From Lachnoclostridium sp. UBA7215 (GTDB taxonomy: Bacteria > Bacillota > Clostridia > Lachnospirales > Lachnospiraceae): a DNA stretch of 5,744 bases. The notes beneath the pieces are model-generated. The model was not told the origin of the DNA. It did not search any database and saw nothing but the letters and a program-made list of their open reading frames with translations. Shown piece after piece: positions 1 to 5,744 of this stretch. How positions within the stretch are numbered: position 1 is the stretch's first letter; each line of letters opens with the position of its first letter. Location of the stretch: positions 1-5,744 of the forward strand of contig DKUB01000059.1 in NCBI GenBank assembly GCA_002490465.1, in the 5' to 3' direction. The translations under genes and the position numbers were made by a program.

Positions 1-151
1 TAATTTGTAAGGGTGTAAAACTTTACCCTATTGTTTCTTGGCCACCAAACGTTTGAGAGTCTTGTTAATTTGTAAGGGTGTAAAACTGAGCGCAGGGCGA
101 CTTATCATCACGTCTGTTTGAGAGTCTTGTTAATTTGTAAAGGTGTAAAAC
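1..151 (+). CRISPR. CRISPR array, leader-distal end, type II-A-like repeat
   Basis: A 36-nt repeat starting GTTTGAGAGT and ending GGGTGTAAAAC is complete at 51-86 and 116-151. Its last 21 nt are present at 1-21, where the window cuts the array. The period is 65 nt, with 29-nt spacers at 22-50 and 87-115 that are unrelated to each other. The copy at 116-151 differs from the others at one base (G to A at position 141, repeat base 26). A changed last repeat is typical of the end far from the leader, so the leader should be to the left. The G-T-T-T-(G/T)-A-G-A-G start and AAAAC end resemble type II-A repeats that pair with a tracrRNA for Cas9. In that type this strand is the crRNA sense strand, which fits the array direction. 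No cas gene, tracrRNA or leader is in the window, so the subtype is inferred from the repeat alone. I saw no match to either spacer elsewhere in the window. Confidence 0.93.
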
Positions 152-165
152 AAAACGGACGCTAT

Positions 166-183
166 AAAGTAAAGAAAGTAAAG
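166..183. repeat. 9-bp tandem direct repeat upstream of antitoxin gene
   Basis: AAAGTAAAG occurs twice head to tail (166-174 and 175-183), followed by AAA. It lies between the last CRISPR repeat and the antitoxin ribosome binding site. A TATAAA word at 163-168 just before it could be a -10 element for the antitoxin transcript, but no good -35 lies at the right distance, so I do not call a promoter. The repeat could be a binding site for the autoregulating antitoxin or simply A-rich 5' leader; the sequence does not decide. Confidence 0.4.
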
Positions 184-218
184 AAATCCAAGTAGTCATT
201 TTGAAAGGATGATGAAAC

Positions 219-464
219 ATGGAAGTAGCAAAGGTTTCCAGTAAAGGTCAGATTACCATTCCCGTATCGGTGAGAAATAAACTGAAGCTGAAAACAGGGG
301 ATAAAATTGTTATTTTAGAGGAGAATGGCAGATTTTATTTTGAAAATTCAGCGATGTTAGCATTTAAGAGAGCAGAAGATGCTTTTTCTGGAGAAGCAAA
401 GAAAGCAGGTTTTGCTACCGAGGAAGAAATGCAGGACTATATGAAAGAAATCAGAAATGCGTGA
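219..464 (+). CDS. AbrB/MazE/SpoVT-type antitoxin (DNA-binding)
   Basis: An 81-residue protein whose N-terminal half (about residues 3-45) is a swapped-hairpin AbrB domain. The pattern V-S-S-K-G-Q-I-T-I-P, then R-x-K-L-x-L-K-x-G-D, then a run of beta-forming residues (KIVIL) is the family signature. Two such chains interlock to bind operator DNA. The C-terminal half (about 46-81) is charged and helical; in relatives this part wraps around and neutralises a PIN-domain RNase toxin. The ATG at 219 is supported by AAAGGA at 204-209, nine bases upstream. The stop TGA at 462-464 overlaps the reading frame of a PIN-toxin remnant, as in intact antitoxin-toxin pairs, but here the toxin is broken. The C-terminus ends abruptly at KEIRNA, and I suspect a few native residues were lost in the deletion that removed the toxin's front part. 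If expressed, it would act as an orphan antitoxin and autorepressor. A general AbrB-like regulator with no toxin partner is possible but less likely given the neighbour. Confidence 0.9.
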   Translation: MEVAKVSSKGQITIPVSVRNKLKLKTGDKIVILEENGRFYFENSAMLAFKRAEDAFSGEAKKAGFATEEEMQDYMKEIRNA

Positions 465-540
465 TACTAAAGACGCACCAATATTGGCAACAGCAATTAT
501 GAAAGGAATTGATGTATTTGCTAAAGAACAGTGGACATAC
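457..540 (+). pseudogene. Remnant of PIN-domain (VapC-like) toxin
   Basis: The frame opening at ATG 457 reads R-D-T-K-D-A-P-I-L-A-T-A-I-x-K-G-I-D-V, which matches the late PIN-domain block (D-x-x-D-A-x-I-L-A-A-A-x-x-x-G-x-D) holding one of the metal-binding acidic residues of VapC-like RNases. In a whole toxin about 90-100 residues precede this block, including the first acidic motif D-T-N-V; here they are absent, and the frame is closed by a TGA at 442-444. After the block the expected T-G-D-x-D-F is not found in frame. A weak echo, S-G-H-T-F, appears in the frame of 528-542, suggesting a frameshift there. The frame runs on to a stop at 643-645 through low-complexity AT-rich sequence (about residues 29-62) that has no family likeness and is probably not native coding. 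No Shine-Dalgarno precedes ATG 457. A short translated peptide by coupling to the antitoxin stop cannot be excluded, but it could not be an active nuclease. Confidence 0.65.
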
Positions 541-622
541 CTTCTAATCATTATTAGTTTCTCAAAAATTGAATATTTCTATTATTTATTTTCAAAACAA
601 GAAATTTCCAACAGCATTTCTT

Positions 623-651
623 TTGACAATCTCTTATTGTTTTAGTAAACT
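623..651 (+). promoter_or_regulatory. Probable sigma-A promoter for pepD unit
   Basis: A perfect -35 hexamer TTGACA (623-628) is followed after 17 bp by TAAACT (646-651), a four-of-six match to the -10 consensus. Initiation would fall near 657-660, giving a leader of about 40 nt before the pepD start at 697. The flanks are AT-rich. A small dyad TATAA-N6-TTATA (651-666) overlaps the likely start site and might be an operator, though its arms are only five AT pairs. I saw no cre-like (CcpA) site nearby. Prediction is from sequence only. Confidence 0.5.
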
Positions 652-696
652 ATAAGTGTTGTTATAAATATCAGACATAAAATATTGGGGGATACT

Positions 697-2148
697 ATGC
701 TTTTATCTGAATTATCACCAAAGGAAGTATTTTACTATTTCCAAAAGATAGCCTCAATTCCTCGCGGTTCAGGCAATACGGACCGAATTGCAGAGTTTTG
801 TATGGAATTTGCAAAAGAGCAAGGGCTAAAGGCAAGGCGGGATCACGCAAATAATGTAGTTATTTTTGCTGAGGGAACACAGGGCTTTGAGCAGAGCAAA
901 CCCGTAATTTTACAGGGACATCTGGATATGGTCTGTGAACGGGAGGAAGACTGCAGACTGGATATGGAGAAGGAAGGTCTGGAGGTTTGTACGGATGGTA
1001 TAAAGGTATGGGCGAGAGGGACCACGCTTGGGGGAGATGACGGGATTGCTGTCGCATATATTCTGGCAGTTCTTGCATCCGATTCCATTGCGCACCCGCC
1101 GATTGAAGCAGTGCTTACCAGTGACGAGGAGATTGGTATGCTTGGAGCCAGGGCATTAGATGTCAGTGACCTGACTGGAAAACGGCTCATTAATATTGAT
1201 TCAGAAGAAGAGGGGGTGCTCTGTGTCAGTTGTGCCGGCGGTGTCAGGGTTCACTGTGATATTCCGTTTCGCAAGGAGCTGGTGGAACCATTACCGAGCT
1301 GTGCCTATCGCATTGTGGTGAGTGGCCTTTTAGGAGGGCACTCTGGCGTGGAGATTCACAAGCAGCGTGAAAATGCCGTCAAACTGCTGGGGAATGTACT
1401 GGCAAGTGTGAATCGGGCGTGTACGCTTTCCCTGGCTAGTGCTATGGGAGGCGGTAAAGATAATGCGATTCCCAATATGGCAGAGGCAATCGTGTGTGTG
1501 CCGATGAATCAGGCACATATGCTGGAATACAGTGTGACAGGGTTTTTAAAGTTGATGCATCAGGAGCTGTCCACAACGGAGCCGGAGCTGATTATTACAA
1601 CGAAACCAGTGAGTTTACCAGAGCAATGTATGGACCAGGAGAGCACAAAGCGACTGATTTTTGCCTTACAGCAGATACCGGATGGAATGCAGAAAATGAG
1701 TCCGGAGATTGAGGGATTGGTGCAGACCTCTCTGAATCTGGGTGTATTGCAGACAGAAGATAACCATGTTTCGTTGACCTATCTGATTCGCAGTAATACG
1801 GCCAGTGGAAAACAGTTGATTTTAGAAAAAGTGAAAGCATTTGTCGAGTATCTTGGCGGCACAGTGACTATGAAGTCAGATTATCCGGCATGGGAATATC
1901 GGGTAAAATCGGAGCTTCGTGAGACTATGATTCGCGTTTTTGAAAAGGTATATCAAAAGGCGCCGGAGGTTACTGCAATACATGCGGGGTTGGAGTGTGG
2001 TATTCTTGCCGGAAAGATCATGGATATAGATATGATTTCTTTTGGACCGACATTGTCAAACGTGCATACACCGAAGGAGAGCATGGATGTAGCGTCTGTG
2101 CAGAGAAGCTGGGAGTATCTGGTAAAGGTTTTGGAAAATCTGCGATGA
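697..2148 (+). CDS. pepD: Cytosolic aminoacyl-histidine dipeptidase (peptidase family M20C)
   Basis: A 483-residue metallopeptidase that cleaves a broad range of dipeptides, including Xaa-His, in the cytoplasm. Numbered from ATG 697, the two-metal site is complete: H75 and D77 in G-H-L-D-M-V-C-E, D114 in the G-G-D-D-G segment, E144-E145 in T-S-D-E-E-I-G, D168 in N-I-D-S-E-E, and H457 in S-N-V-H-T-P-K-E near the C-terminus. By family knowledge D77 supports the metal ligand and E144 is the general base. The lid/dimerisation domain lies between, marked by G-G-H-S-G-V-E-I (about 213-220). Length and motif spacing are nearly identical to Vibrio and E. coli PepD, so the gene is intact. No signal peptide is present. 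ATG 697 is chosen because GGGGGA (687-692) sits just upstream; an in-frame TTG at 685 would place that site inside the gene and has none of its own. It is first in a likely operon with the DUF819 gene, 67 nt downstream. Confidence 0.95.
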   Translation: MLLSELSPKEVFYYFQKIASIPRGSGNTDRIAEFCMEFAKEQGLKARRDHANNVVIFAEGTQGFEQSKPVILQGHLDMVCEREEDCRLDMEKEGLEVCTDGIKVWARGTTLGGDDGIAVAYILAVLASDSIAHPPIEAVLTSDEEIGMLGARALDVSDLTGKRLINIDSEEEGVLCVSCAGGVRVHCDIPFRKELVEPLPSCAYRIVVSGLLGGHSGVEIHKQRENAVKLLGNVLASVNRACTLSLASAMGGGKDNAIPNMAEAIVCVPMNQAHMLEYSVTGFLKLMHQELSTTEPELIITTKPVSLPEQCMDQESTKRLIFALQQIPDGMQKMSPEIEGLVQTSLNLGVLQTEDNHVSLTYLIRSNTASGKQLILEKVKAFVEYLGGTVTMKSDYPAWEYRVKSELRETMIRVFEKVYQKAPEVTAIHAGLECGILAGKIMDIDMISFGPTLSNVHTPKESMDVASVQRSWEYLVKVLENLR

Positions 2149-2200
2149 TTTTTTGAATAATTCGTGTTAATAGACAACAATATAATCAATAAGATGTTTG

Positions 2201-2206
2201 AGGAGG
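2201..2206 (+). promoter_or_regulatory. Ribosome binding site that fixes the DUF819 start
   Basis: A perfect AGGAGG lies nine bases before ATG 2216. It decides the start: the longer in-frame option, TTG at 2198, would have the Shine-Dalgarno as its second and third codons and would add six residues (MRRIKY) that are mostly charged in front of the first membrane helix. Confidence 0.85.
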
Positions 2207-2215
2207 ATAAAATAT

Positions 2216-3391
2216 ATGATTCAAACCGGATTTATGTATATTGCGGCTCTGATTTTTATTGCGGCTCTGTTGATTAATCTGCCAAAGATTTTTAAGGGGC
2301 CAAAGGCAAAGGTGTTCTTTAATTTCGCACCGCCAATTGTATTGATTTATCTTGGACTGATGATTTTATGCACCGTTCGTTTGTGGGATTTGGATACTAC
2401 GGCTGATACGTATAATGCCATAAAGAATCCGCTGCTCTATGCCATGCTGTTTATCATGCTTTTGCGCTGCGATTTGAAGAAAATTATTAAACTGGGCCCC
2501 AAAATGCTGATTGGCTTTTTTGCAGCAACCATTTCTATTGGATTAGGCTTTGTACTTTCTTATGCTATTTTCCATGGAGGATTGGGAGAGGGTGCGTGGA
2601 AAGCACTGGGTGCCTTATGTGGAAGCTGGATGGGCGGCGGTGGAAATATGATGGCGATTCAGGCGGCGCTGCATGTAGATGAGGCGTCTATGGCATATGC
2701 ACTTGTTATGGACTCCATCTGTGCAACGCTCTATGTTATGTTTCTCTTGTGGGCAATCGGGCGTGCGGAGAAGTTCAACAAATGGACGAAAGCGGATACG
2801 CACTTAATTGATGAGGTAGGTGCTGCATTGGAGAAAGAGGCAAAGGCAAATACAAATCCTCTGACATGGCAGAATATTGCCATTCTGATTGGAGCCGGAC
2901 TGCTGGTATCAGCGATTAGCCAGGAACTGGGTACAATGATTAACGGCTACCTGCCATTTTTTGATAAGGCGACATGGACCGTACTGATTGTGACAGTTGC
3001 GGGAGTGCTTATGGCATTGACGCCGTTTGGCAAGCTGAAAGGAACAGAGGAGATATCTAATGTTCTCCTGTATATTGTCGTCGCACTTATTGCATCCCGT
3101 GCAGACCTTGCAAGCATGGGTAATGCACCTGTCTGGCTAGTGTCGGGATTATTTATTCTGGTATTCCATGTTGCCATTATGATTATTCTGGCAAAGTTAT
3201 TAAAGATGGATATCTTTACCTGCTGTGTAGCGTCTCTTGCCAATATCGGCGGTACCGCTACAGCTCCGGTGCTTGCGGGAACGTATTCCAGTGCGCTGGT
3301 ACCAGTAGGTATTATTATGGCACTGCTGGGGTATGTGGTAGGAACCGGCGGTGGCCTGGTCGTAGCACAGTTAATGAGCTTTTTTGGATAG
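2216..3391 (+). CDS. DUF819 family polytopic membrane protein, putative transporter
   Basis: A 391-residue inner-membrane protein with about ten to twelve hydrophobic segments (roughly residues 4-21, 38-55, 72-84, 97-118, 128-150, 160-182, 218-236, 253-269, 283-296, 306-327, 333-350, 360-385). It matches the DUF819 (YjcL-like) family by the glycine-rich block G-S-W-M-G-G-G-G-N-M-M-A-I (about 136-148) in the first half and a corresponding N-I-G-G-T-A-T-A-P-V-L-A (343-354) in the second half. The halves are separated by a hydrophilic loop of about 185-217. Two glycine-rich, probably broken helices in matching places suggest an inverted two-fold repeat, as in the cation:proton antiporter/anion transporter group to which the family is thought to belong; that fold assignment is inference. 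The substrate is unknown. The gene follows pepD by 67 nt and precedes the glucosidase by 14 nt, so a role in moving a peptide, amino acid or related solute is possible but unproven. A small codon-level duplication is present in the first helix. Confidence 0.88.
   Translation: MIQTGFMYIAALIFIAALLINLPKIFKGPKAKVFFNFAPPIVLIYLGLMILCTVRLWDLDTTADTYNAIKNPLLYAMLFIMLLRCDLKKIIKLGPKMLIGFFAATISIGLGFVLSYAIFHGGLGEGAWKALGALCGSWMGGGGNMMAIQAALHVDEASMAYALVMDSICATLYVMFLLWAIGRAEKFNKWTKADTHLIDEVGAALEKEAKANTNPLTWQNIAILIGAGLLVSAISQELGTMINGYLPFFDKATWTVLIVTVAGVLMALTPFGKLKGTEEISNVLLYIVVALIASRADLASMGNAPVWLVSGLFILVFHVAIMIILAKLLKMDIFTCCVASLANIGGTATAPVLAGTYSSALVPVGIIMALLGYVVGTGGGLVVAQLMSFFG
2240..2269. repeat. Short direct repeat in first membrane helix of DUF819 gene
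   Basis: ATTGCGGCTCTG is present at 2240-2251 and again at 2258-2269, an 18-bp period that keeps the frame. It encodes I-A-A-L twice (residues 9-12 and 15-18) with identical codons. This may be a recent in-frame duplication of six codons, or chance in a helix of simple composition. Confidence 0.55.
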
Positions 3392-3396
3392 GAAAG
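3390..3396 (+). promoter_or_regulatory. Ribosome binding site of GH31 gene, overlapping the DUF819 stop
   Basis: AGGAAAG begins on the second base of the upstream TAG stop (3389-3391) and lies nine bases before ATG 3406. A ribosome ending the DUF819 gene therefore stops on top of the next initiation site, which points to one mRNA and translational coupling. Confidence 0.7.
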
Positions 3397-3405
3397 TTAT
3401 AGTCT

Positions 3406-5697
3406 ATGAAATTTGGTGATTTGAGAAAATATACGCAGAGCGGTCAGACCATATGGTTATTCTTTGAGGAACAGGAGGCCCGGGTAGAGGTATTAACTCC
3501 GTATATCATTCATGTATTTTGCAGTAAGGATGGTAAAAGAGTGCCTTCGAAAGCAATCGAAGGAGAAAAGGCCGTTCCGGTATCCGTCCGGGTGGAGGAA
3601 AAAGAGGATGGATTGTGGATTTATACAGAAGAAATATCTGTCAGGGTTAGTAATGGGTTTTATGTAGACTTTTTTGACCGTGCCGGGGCAGAGGTCTGTC
3701 TGGATTACAGAGAGGAACGCAGACCTCTGCAAAAAGTCAGTAATGAGTCTGTAAAGATTGCGGAAAAGGAAGGTCATGCCATTGCCGATGAGAAGGGGGC
3801 GCATGCTTTTGAGGTAGTGAAAAAGATGTGTGGTTCCGAGCATTTTTACGGTTTGGGAGATAAAACAGGATTTCTCAATAAGCGGCATTATGAATATGAA
3901 ATGTGGAATACGGATGATCCAAAGCCTCATGTAGACTGCTTTAAAGCTCTATATAAATCCATTCCCTTTTTCATCACTCTGACAGAAACCCATGTTTATG
4001 GAATTTTTTTGGATAATACATATAAAAGCTATTTCAATATGGGGCAGGAGTCAGAAAAATATTACTGGTTTGGTTCCAGTGACGGCAATATGGATTATTA
4101 TTATATTGCAGGCAAATCAATGGCAGAGGTGCTAAGTGGTTATACTTACCTGACAGGAACCTGTCCGCTTCCCCAGAAATGGACGTTGGGCTATCATCAG
4201 TCCCGATGGGGTTATGTAACCATGGAAGATATAGAGGAAGTAGCGGAGACTTTGCGGAAGAATGATATTCCCTGCGATTCTATTCACTTTGATATTGATT
4301 ACATGCAGGATTATAAAGTGTTTACATGGAATCAGGGGCGTTACCATAATGACCCGGATGGCTTTTTGAGGAAACTTTCACAGAAAGGCTTTAAACCCGT
4401 GGTAATTAATGACCCCGGAGTGAAGAAAGAGAATGGATATGCGGTGTACGAGGAGGGAGTTCGGGAAAACTATTTTGTAAAAACGCCGGAGGGAGAAGTT
4501 TATATTAATGAAGTCTGGCCCGGTGAGGCAGCATTTCCAGATTTCGGGAATCCCGCTGTGAGAGAGTGGTGGGGAGAGAAGCAGCAGTTTTTGCTAAAAA
4601 AAGGGGTACGCGGCATTTGGAATGATATGAATGAACCTGCCACTTTTAACGGTCCACTGCCGGATGATGTAGTGTTTACTGATGAGGGAAGGCAGACTAC
4701 CCATCTGGAGATGCACAATGTCTATGGGCATCTCATGGCTAAAGCGTCTTATCAGGGGTTAAAAAAGCTGGACGGTCGCAGGCCCTTTATCATTACCAGG
4801 GCGGTCTATGCCGGGAGCCAGAAATATACGACGGCATGGACGGGAGACAATACAAGTATCTGGGCACACCTTCAAATGGCAATTCCACAGCTTTGCAATA
4901 TGGGACTGTCGGGTATGCCTTTTGTGGGAACAGATATTGGAGGGTTTGGTGCAGACACAACACCCGAGCTTTTAGCGCGGTGGATACAGGTGGGGTGTTT
5001 TTCTCCTTTATTCAGAAATCACTCTGCAATGGGGACAAGAAGGCAGGAACCCTGGCAGTTTAACAGGGAAATTATGGATATATACCGGAAGTATGTGAAG
5101 CTCCGTTATCAGTGGATTCCATATTTTTACGATTTGTTTTTTGAGGGGGAGCGCACGGGTGCGCCTGTTATGAGGCCGTTAGTATTTCATTATGAAAAGG
5201 ATAAAGCAGCTTTGGAGTGCAATGATGAATTTTTGTTGGGTAGCCGGATTCTGGCGGCCCCTGTAGTGAATCAGGGTATGACAAAGCGAATGGTGTATCT
5301 GCCGGAAGGGGTGTGGTATGACTACTGGACACATGAGAAACTGGAAGGACCTGTGTGGTTTGTGCGGGAGGCTCCTCTTGCTCTTTGTCCGATTTTTGTA
5401 AAAGCGGGAAGTATTATCCCTGTGATGGAGCCACAGTCTTTTGTGGGAGAGAAACCATCAGATACTCTGCTGCTGCATATTTATCCCGGTGAAGGAAGTT
5501 ATGACCATTATCTGGATAATGGGGAGAACTTTGCGTACAGAGAGGGTAAATATCATCAATACCGTTTTATCGTCAGGGAAAATGGGACAGTGAGCGGAAA
5601 AGTGATTCATGCGGGTTACGATAAGCCTTATAAGAGGATATTGGCCAGAAGGTTTGGGAATCAGGAAACAGAGGAGGAGATATTTTTGCAGGAGTAA
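3406..5697 (+). CDS. Glycoside hydrolase family 31 alpha-glucosidase
   Basis: A 763-residue retaining exo-alpha-glucosidase, cytoplasmic (no signal peptide or membrane segment). It has an N-terminal beta-sandwich (about 1-250) that lends a loop with M-W-N-T-D (166-170) to the active site. The (beta/alpha)8 barrel (about 255-590) is followed by C-terminal beta domains, the last resembling DUF5110 (about 685-750). The nucleophile is D407 in G-I-W-N-D-M-N-E-P and the acid/base is D481 in W-T-G-D-N. Other expected sugar contacts are D296 (D-I-D-Y-M), W371 (E-V-W-P-G), W405, R465, W478, F514 and H539 (R-N-H-S). The W-N-D-M-N-E-P form indicates glucosidase rather than the alpha-xylosidase version of the family. 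W268, in S-R-W-G-Y, occupies the place that in characterised relatives favours alpha-1,6 (isomaltose-type) substrates. The product should be glucose released from the non-reducing end of maltose, isomaltose or short malto-oligosaccharides. The gene is intact and probably last in the operon with pepD and the DUF819 gene. Confidence 0.95.
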   Translation: MKFGDLRKYTQSGQTIWLFFEEQEARVEVLTPYIIHVFCSKDGKRVPSKAIEGEKAVPVSVRVEEKEDGLWIYTEEISVRVSNGFYVDFFDRAGAEVCLDYREERRPLQKVSNESVKIAEKEGHAIADEKGAHAFEVVKKMCGSEHFYGLGDKTGFLNKRHYEYEMWNTDDPKPHVDCFKALYKSIPFFITLTETHVYGIFLDNTYKSYFNMGQESEKYYWFGSSDGNMDYYYIAGKSMAEVLSGYTYLTGTCPLPQKWTLGYHQSRWGYVTMEDIEEVAETLRKNDIPCDSIHFDIDYMQDYKVFTWNQGRYHNDPDGFLRKLSQKGFKPVVINDPGVKKENGYAVYEEGVRENYFVKTPEGEVYINEVWPGEAAFPDFGNPAVREWWGEKQQFLLKKGVRGIWNDMNEPATFNGPLPDDVVFTDEGRQTTHLEMHNVYGHLMAKASYQGLKKLDGRRPFIITRAVYAGSQKYTTAWTGDNTSIWAHLQMAIPQLCNMGLSGMPFVGTDIGGFGADTTPELLARWIQVGCFSPLFRNHSAMGTRRQEPWQFNREIMDIYRKYVKLRYQWIPYFYDLFFEGERTGAPVMRPLVFHYEKDKAALECNDEFLLGSRILAAPVVNQGMTKRMVYLPEGVWYDYWTHEKLEGPVWFVREAPLALCPIFVKAGSIIPVMEPQSFVGEKPSDTLLLHIYPGEGSYDHYLDNGENFAYREGKYHQYRFIVRENGTVSGKVIHAGYDKPYKRILARRFGNQETEEEIFLQE
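3688..3730. repeat. Perfect 11-bp inverted repeat inside the GH31 gene
   Basis: GCAGAGGTCTG (3688-3698) is exactly complementary to CAGACCTCTGC (3720-3730), with 21 nt between. A twelfth U-G pair can form inside. It covers about codons 95-109, in the N-terminal beta-sandwich. The mRNA could form a stable hairpin here. No T-run follows on either strand, so it is not an intrinsic terminator. It may influence mRNA stability or be chance. Confidence 0.7.
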
Positions 5698-5716
5698 AGA
5701 GCAGAACCTACAGATT

Positions 5717-5744
5717 CTTTGAGAGTGTAATATAAAGTGTGTAA
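5717..5744 (+). other. CRISPR-repeat-like sequence at right window edge
   Basis: Twenty bases after the GH31 stop, the sequence contains TTTGAGAGT (5718-5726), identical to bases 2-10 of the CRISPR repeat at the left end, and ends in GTGTAA (5739-5744), identical to repeat bases 28-33. The middle is AT-rich but about five bases shorter than in the left repeat. It could be the first repeat of another array, a degenerate solitary repeat, or coincidence. The window ends before the AAAC that a repeat would need. Confidence 0.25.

Noticed and set aside
10..29. A near-palindrome AGGGTGTAAAAC-TTTACCCT across a repeat-spacer junction
   Set aside because: It arises from one spacer happening to begin with TTTACCC, is not seen at the other junctions, and would leave a two-base loop.
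599..622. A terminator hairpin AAGAAAT/ATTTCTT after the toxin remnant
   Set aside because: The stem is seven base pairs with only one GC pair and a ten-base loop, has no clear T-run, and directly abuts the pepD -35 element.
457..645. The 62-codon frame after the antitoxin taken as a complete small gene
   Set aside because: Only its first 20 or so residues resemble anything (PIN). The rest is low-complexity AT-rich translation, and there is no ribosome binding site; better described as a toxin remnant.
843..1190. A 115-codon open frame on the minus strand within pepD
   Set aside because: Its composition is rich in serine and proline as expected from the reverse of a coding frame, and it shows no domain or start signal.
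2153..2186. A separate promoter for the DUF819 gene from the perfect TATAAT at 2181-2186
   Set aside because: The only reasonable -35 (TTGAAT at 2153-2158) is 22 bp away, which is too far. AT-rich intergenic sequence gives such words by chance.
3296..3305. A 10-bp palindrome CTGGTACCAG in the DUF819 gene
   Set aside because: Several palindromes of this length are expected by chance in a window of this size, and it is isolated within coding sequence.
3493..3930. A 145-codon open frame on the minus strand within the GH31 gene
   Set aside because: It lies wholly inside a well-supported gene, has no ribosome site or recognisable motif, and its translation looks like an antisense shadow.
5650..5744. 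A tracrRNA on the minus strand at the right end, since the reverse complement contains ACTCTCAAA, complementary to the CRISPR repeat
   Set aside because: Pairing would be uninterrupted, without the bulge normal in Cas9 guide duplexes. The rest of the RNA would run into the GH31 coding end with no following stem-loops or T-run.

Overview
The window looks like a chromosomal segment from a low-to-mid GC Firmicute, most likely a gut clostridium of the Lachnospiraceae type. This is inferred from the strong purine-rich Shine-Dalgarno sites, the codon use, the type II-A-like CRISPR repeat (GTTTGAGAGT...GTAAAAC) and the family make-up of the genes. Nothing in the sequence fixes the genus. All genes read on the + strand.

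Left end (1-151): the last part of a CRISPR array. One repeat is cut by the window edge and two are complete, separated by 29-nt spacers. The final repeat carries a substitution, as expected at the leader-distal end, so the leader and any cas genes would lie to the left, outside the window.

152-645: a small AbrB/MazE-type antitoxin gene (219-464) followed at once, in another frame, by a short fragment resembling the C-terminal third of a PIN-domain (VapC-like) toxin. The toxin's N-terminal part is missing and its last acidic motif is not readable, so this looks like a toxin-antitoxin module ruined by an internal deletion.

646-5697: three genes in a row that probably form one transcription unit behind a promoter at about 623-651. 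They are an M20C cytosolic dipeptidase (pepD), a DUF819 polytopic membrane protein and a GH31 alpha-glucosidase. The gaps are 67 nt and 14 nt, and the second stop codon lies beside the next Shine-Dalgarno. A reasonable reading is a nutrient-scavenging unit: the dipeptidase and the glucosidase act in the cytoplasm on small peptides and small alpha-glucosides, and the DUF819 protein moves an unknown small solute. No regulator or dedicated sugar transporter is present.

Right end (5698-5744): a short non-coding tail with no visible terminator. It contains TTTGAGAGT and GTGTAA, words shared with the CRISPR repeat at the other end, which may be a second or degenerate repeat cut by the window edge or a coincidence. 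I see no convincing new multi-gene system. The most interesting items are the broken toxin-antitoxin module beside the CRISPR array end, the repeat-like right edge, and a perfect 11-bp inverted repeat inside the glucosidase gene.
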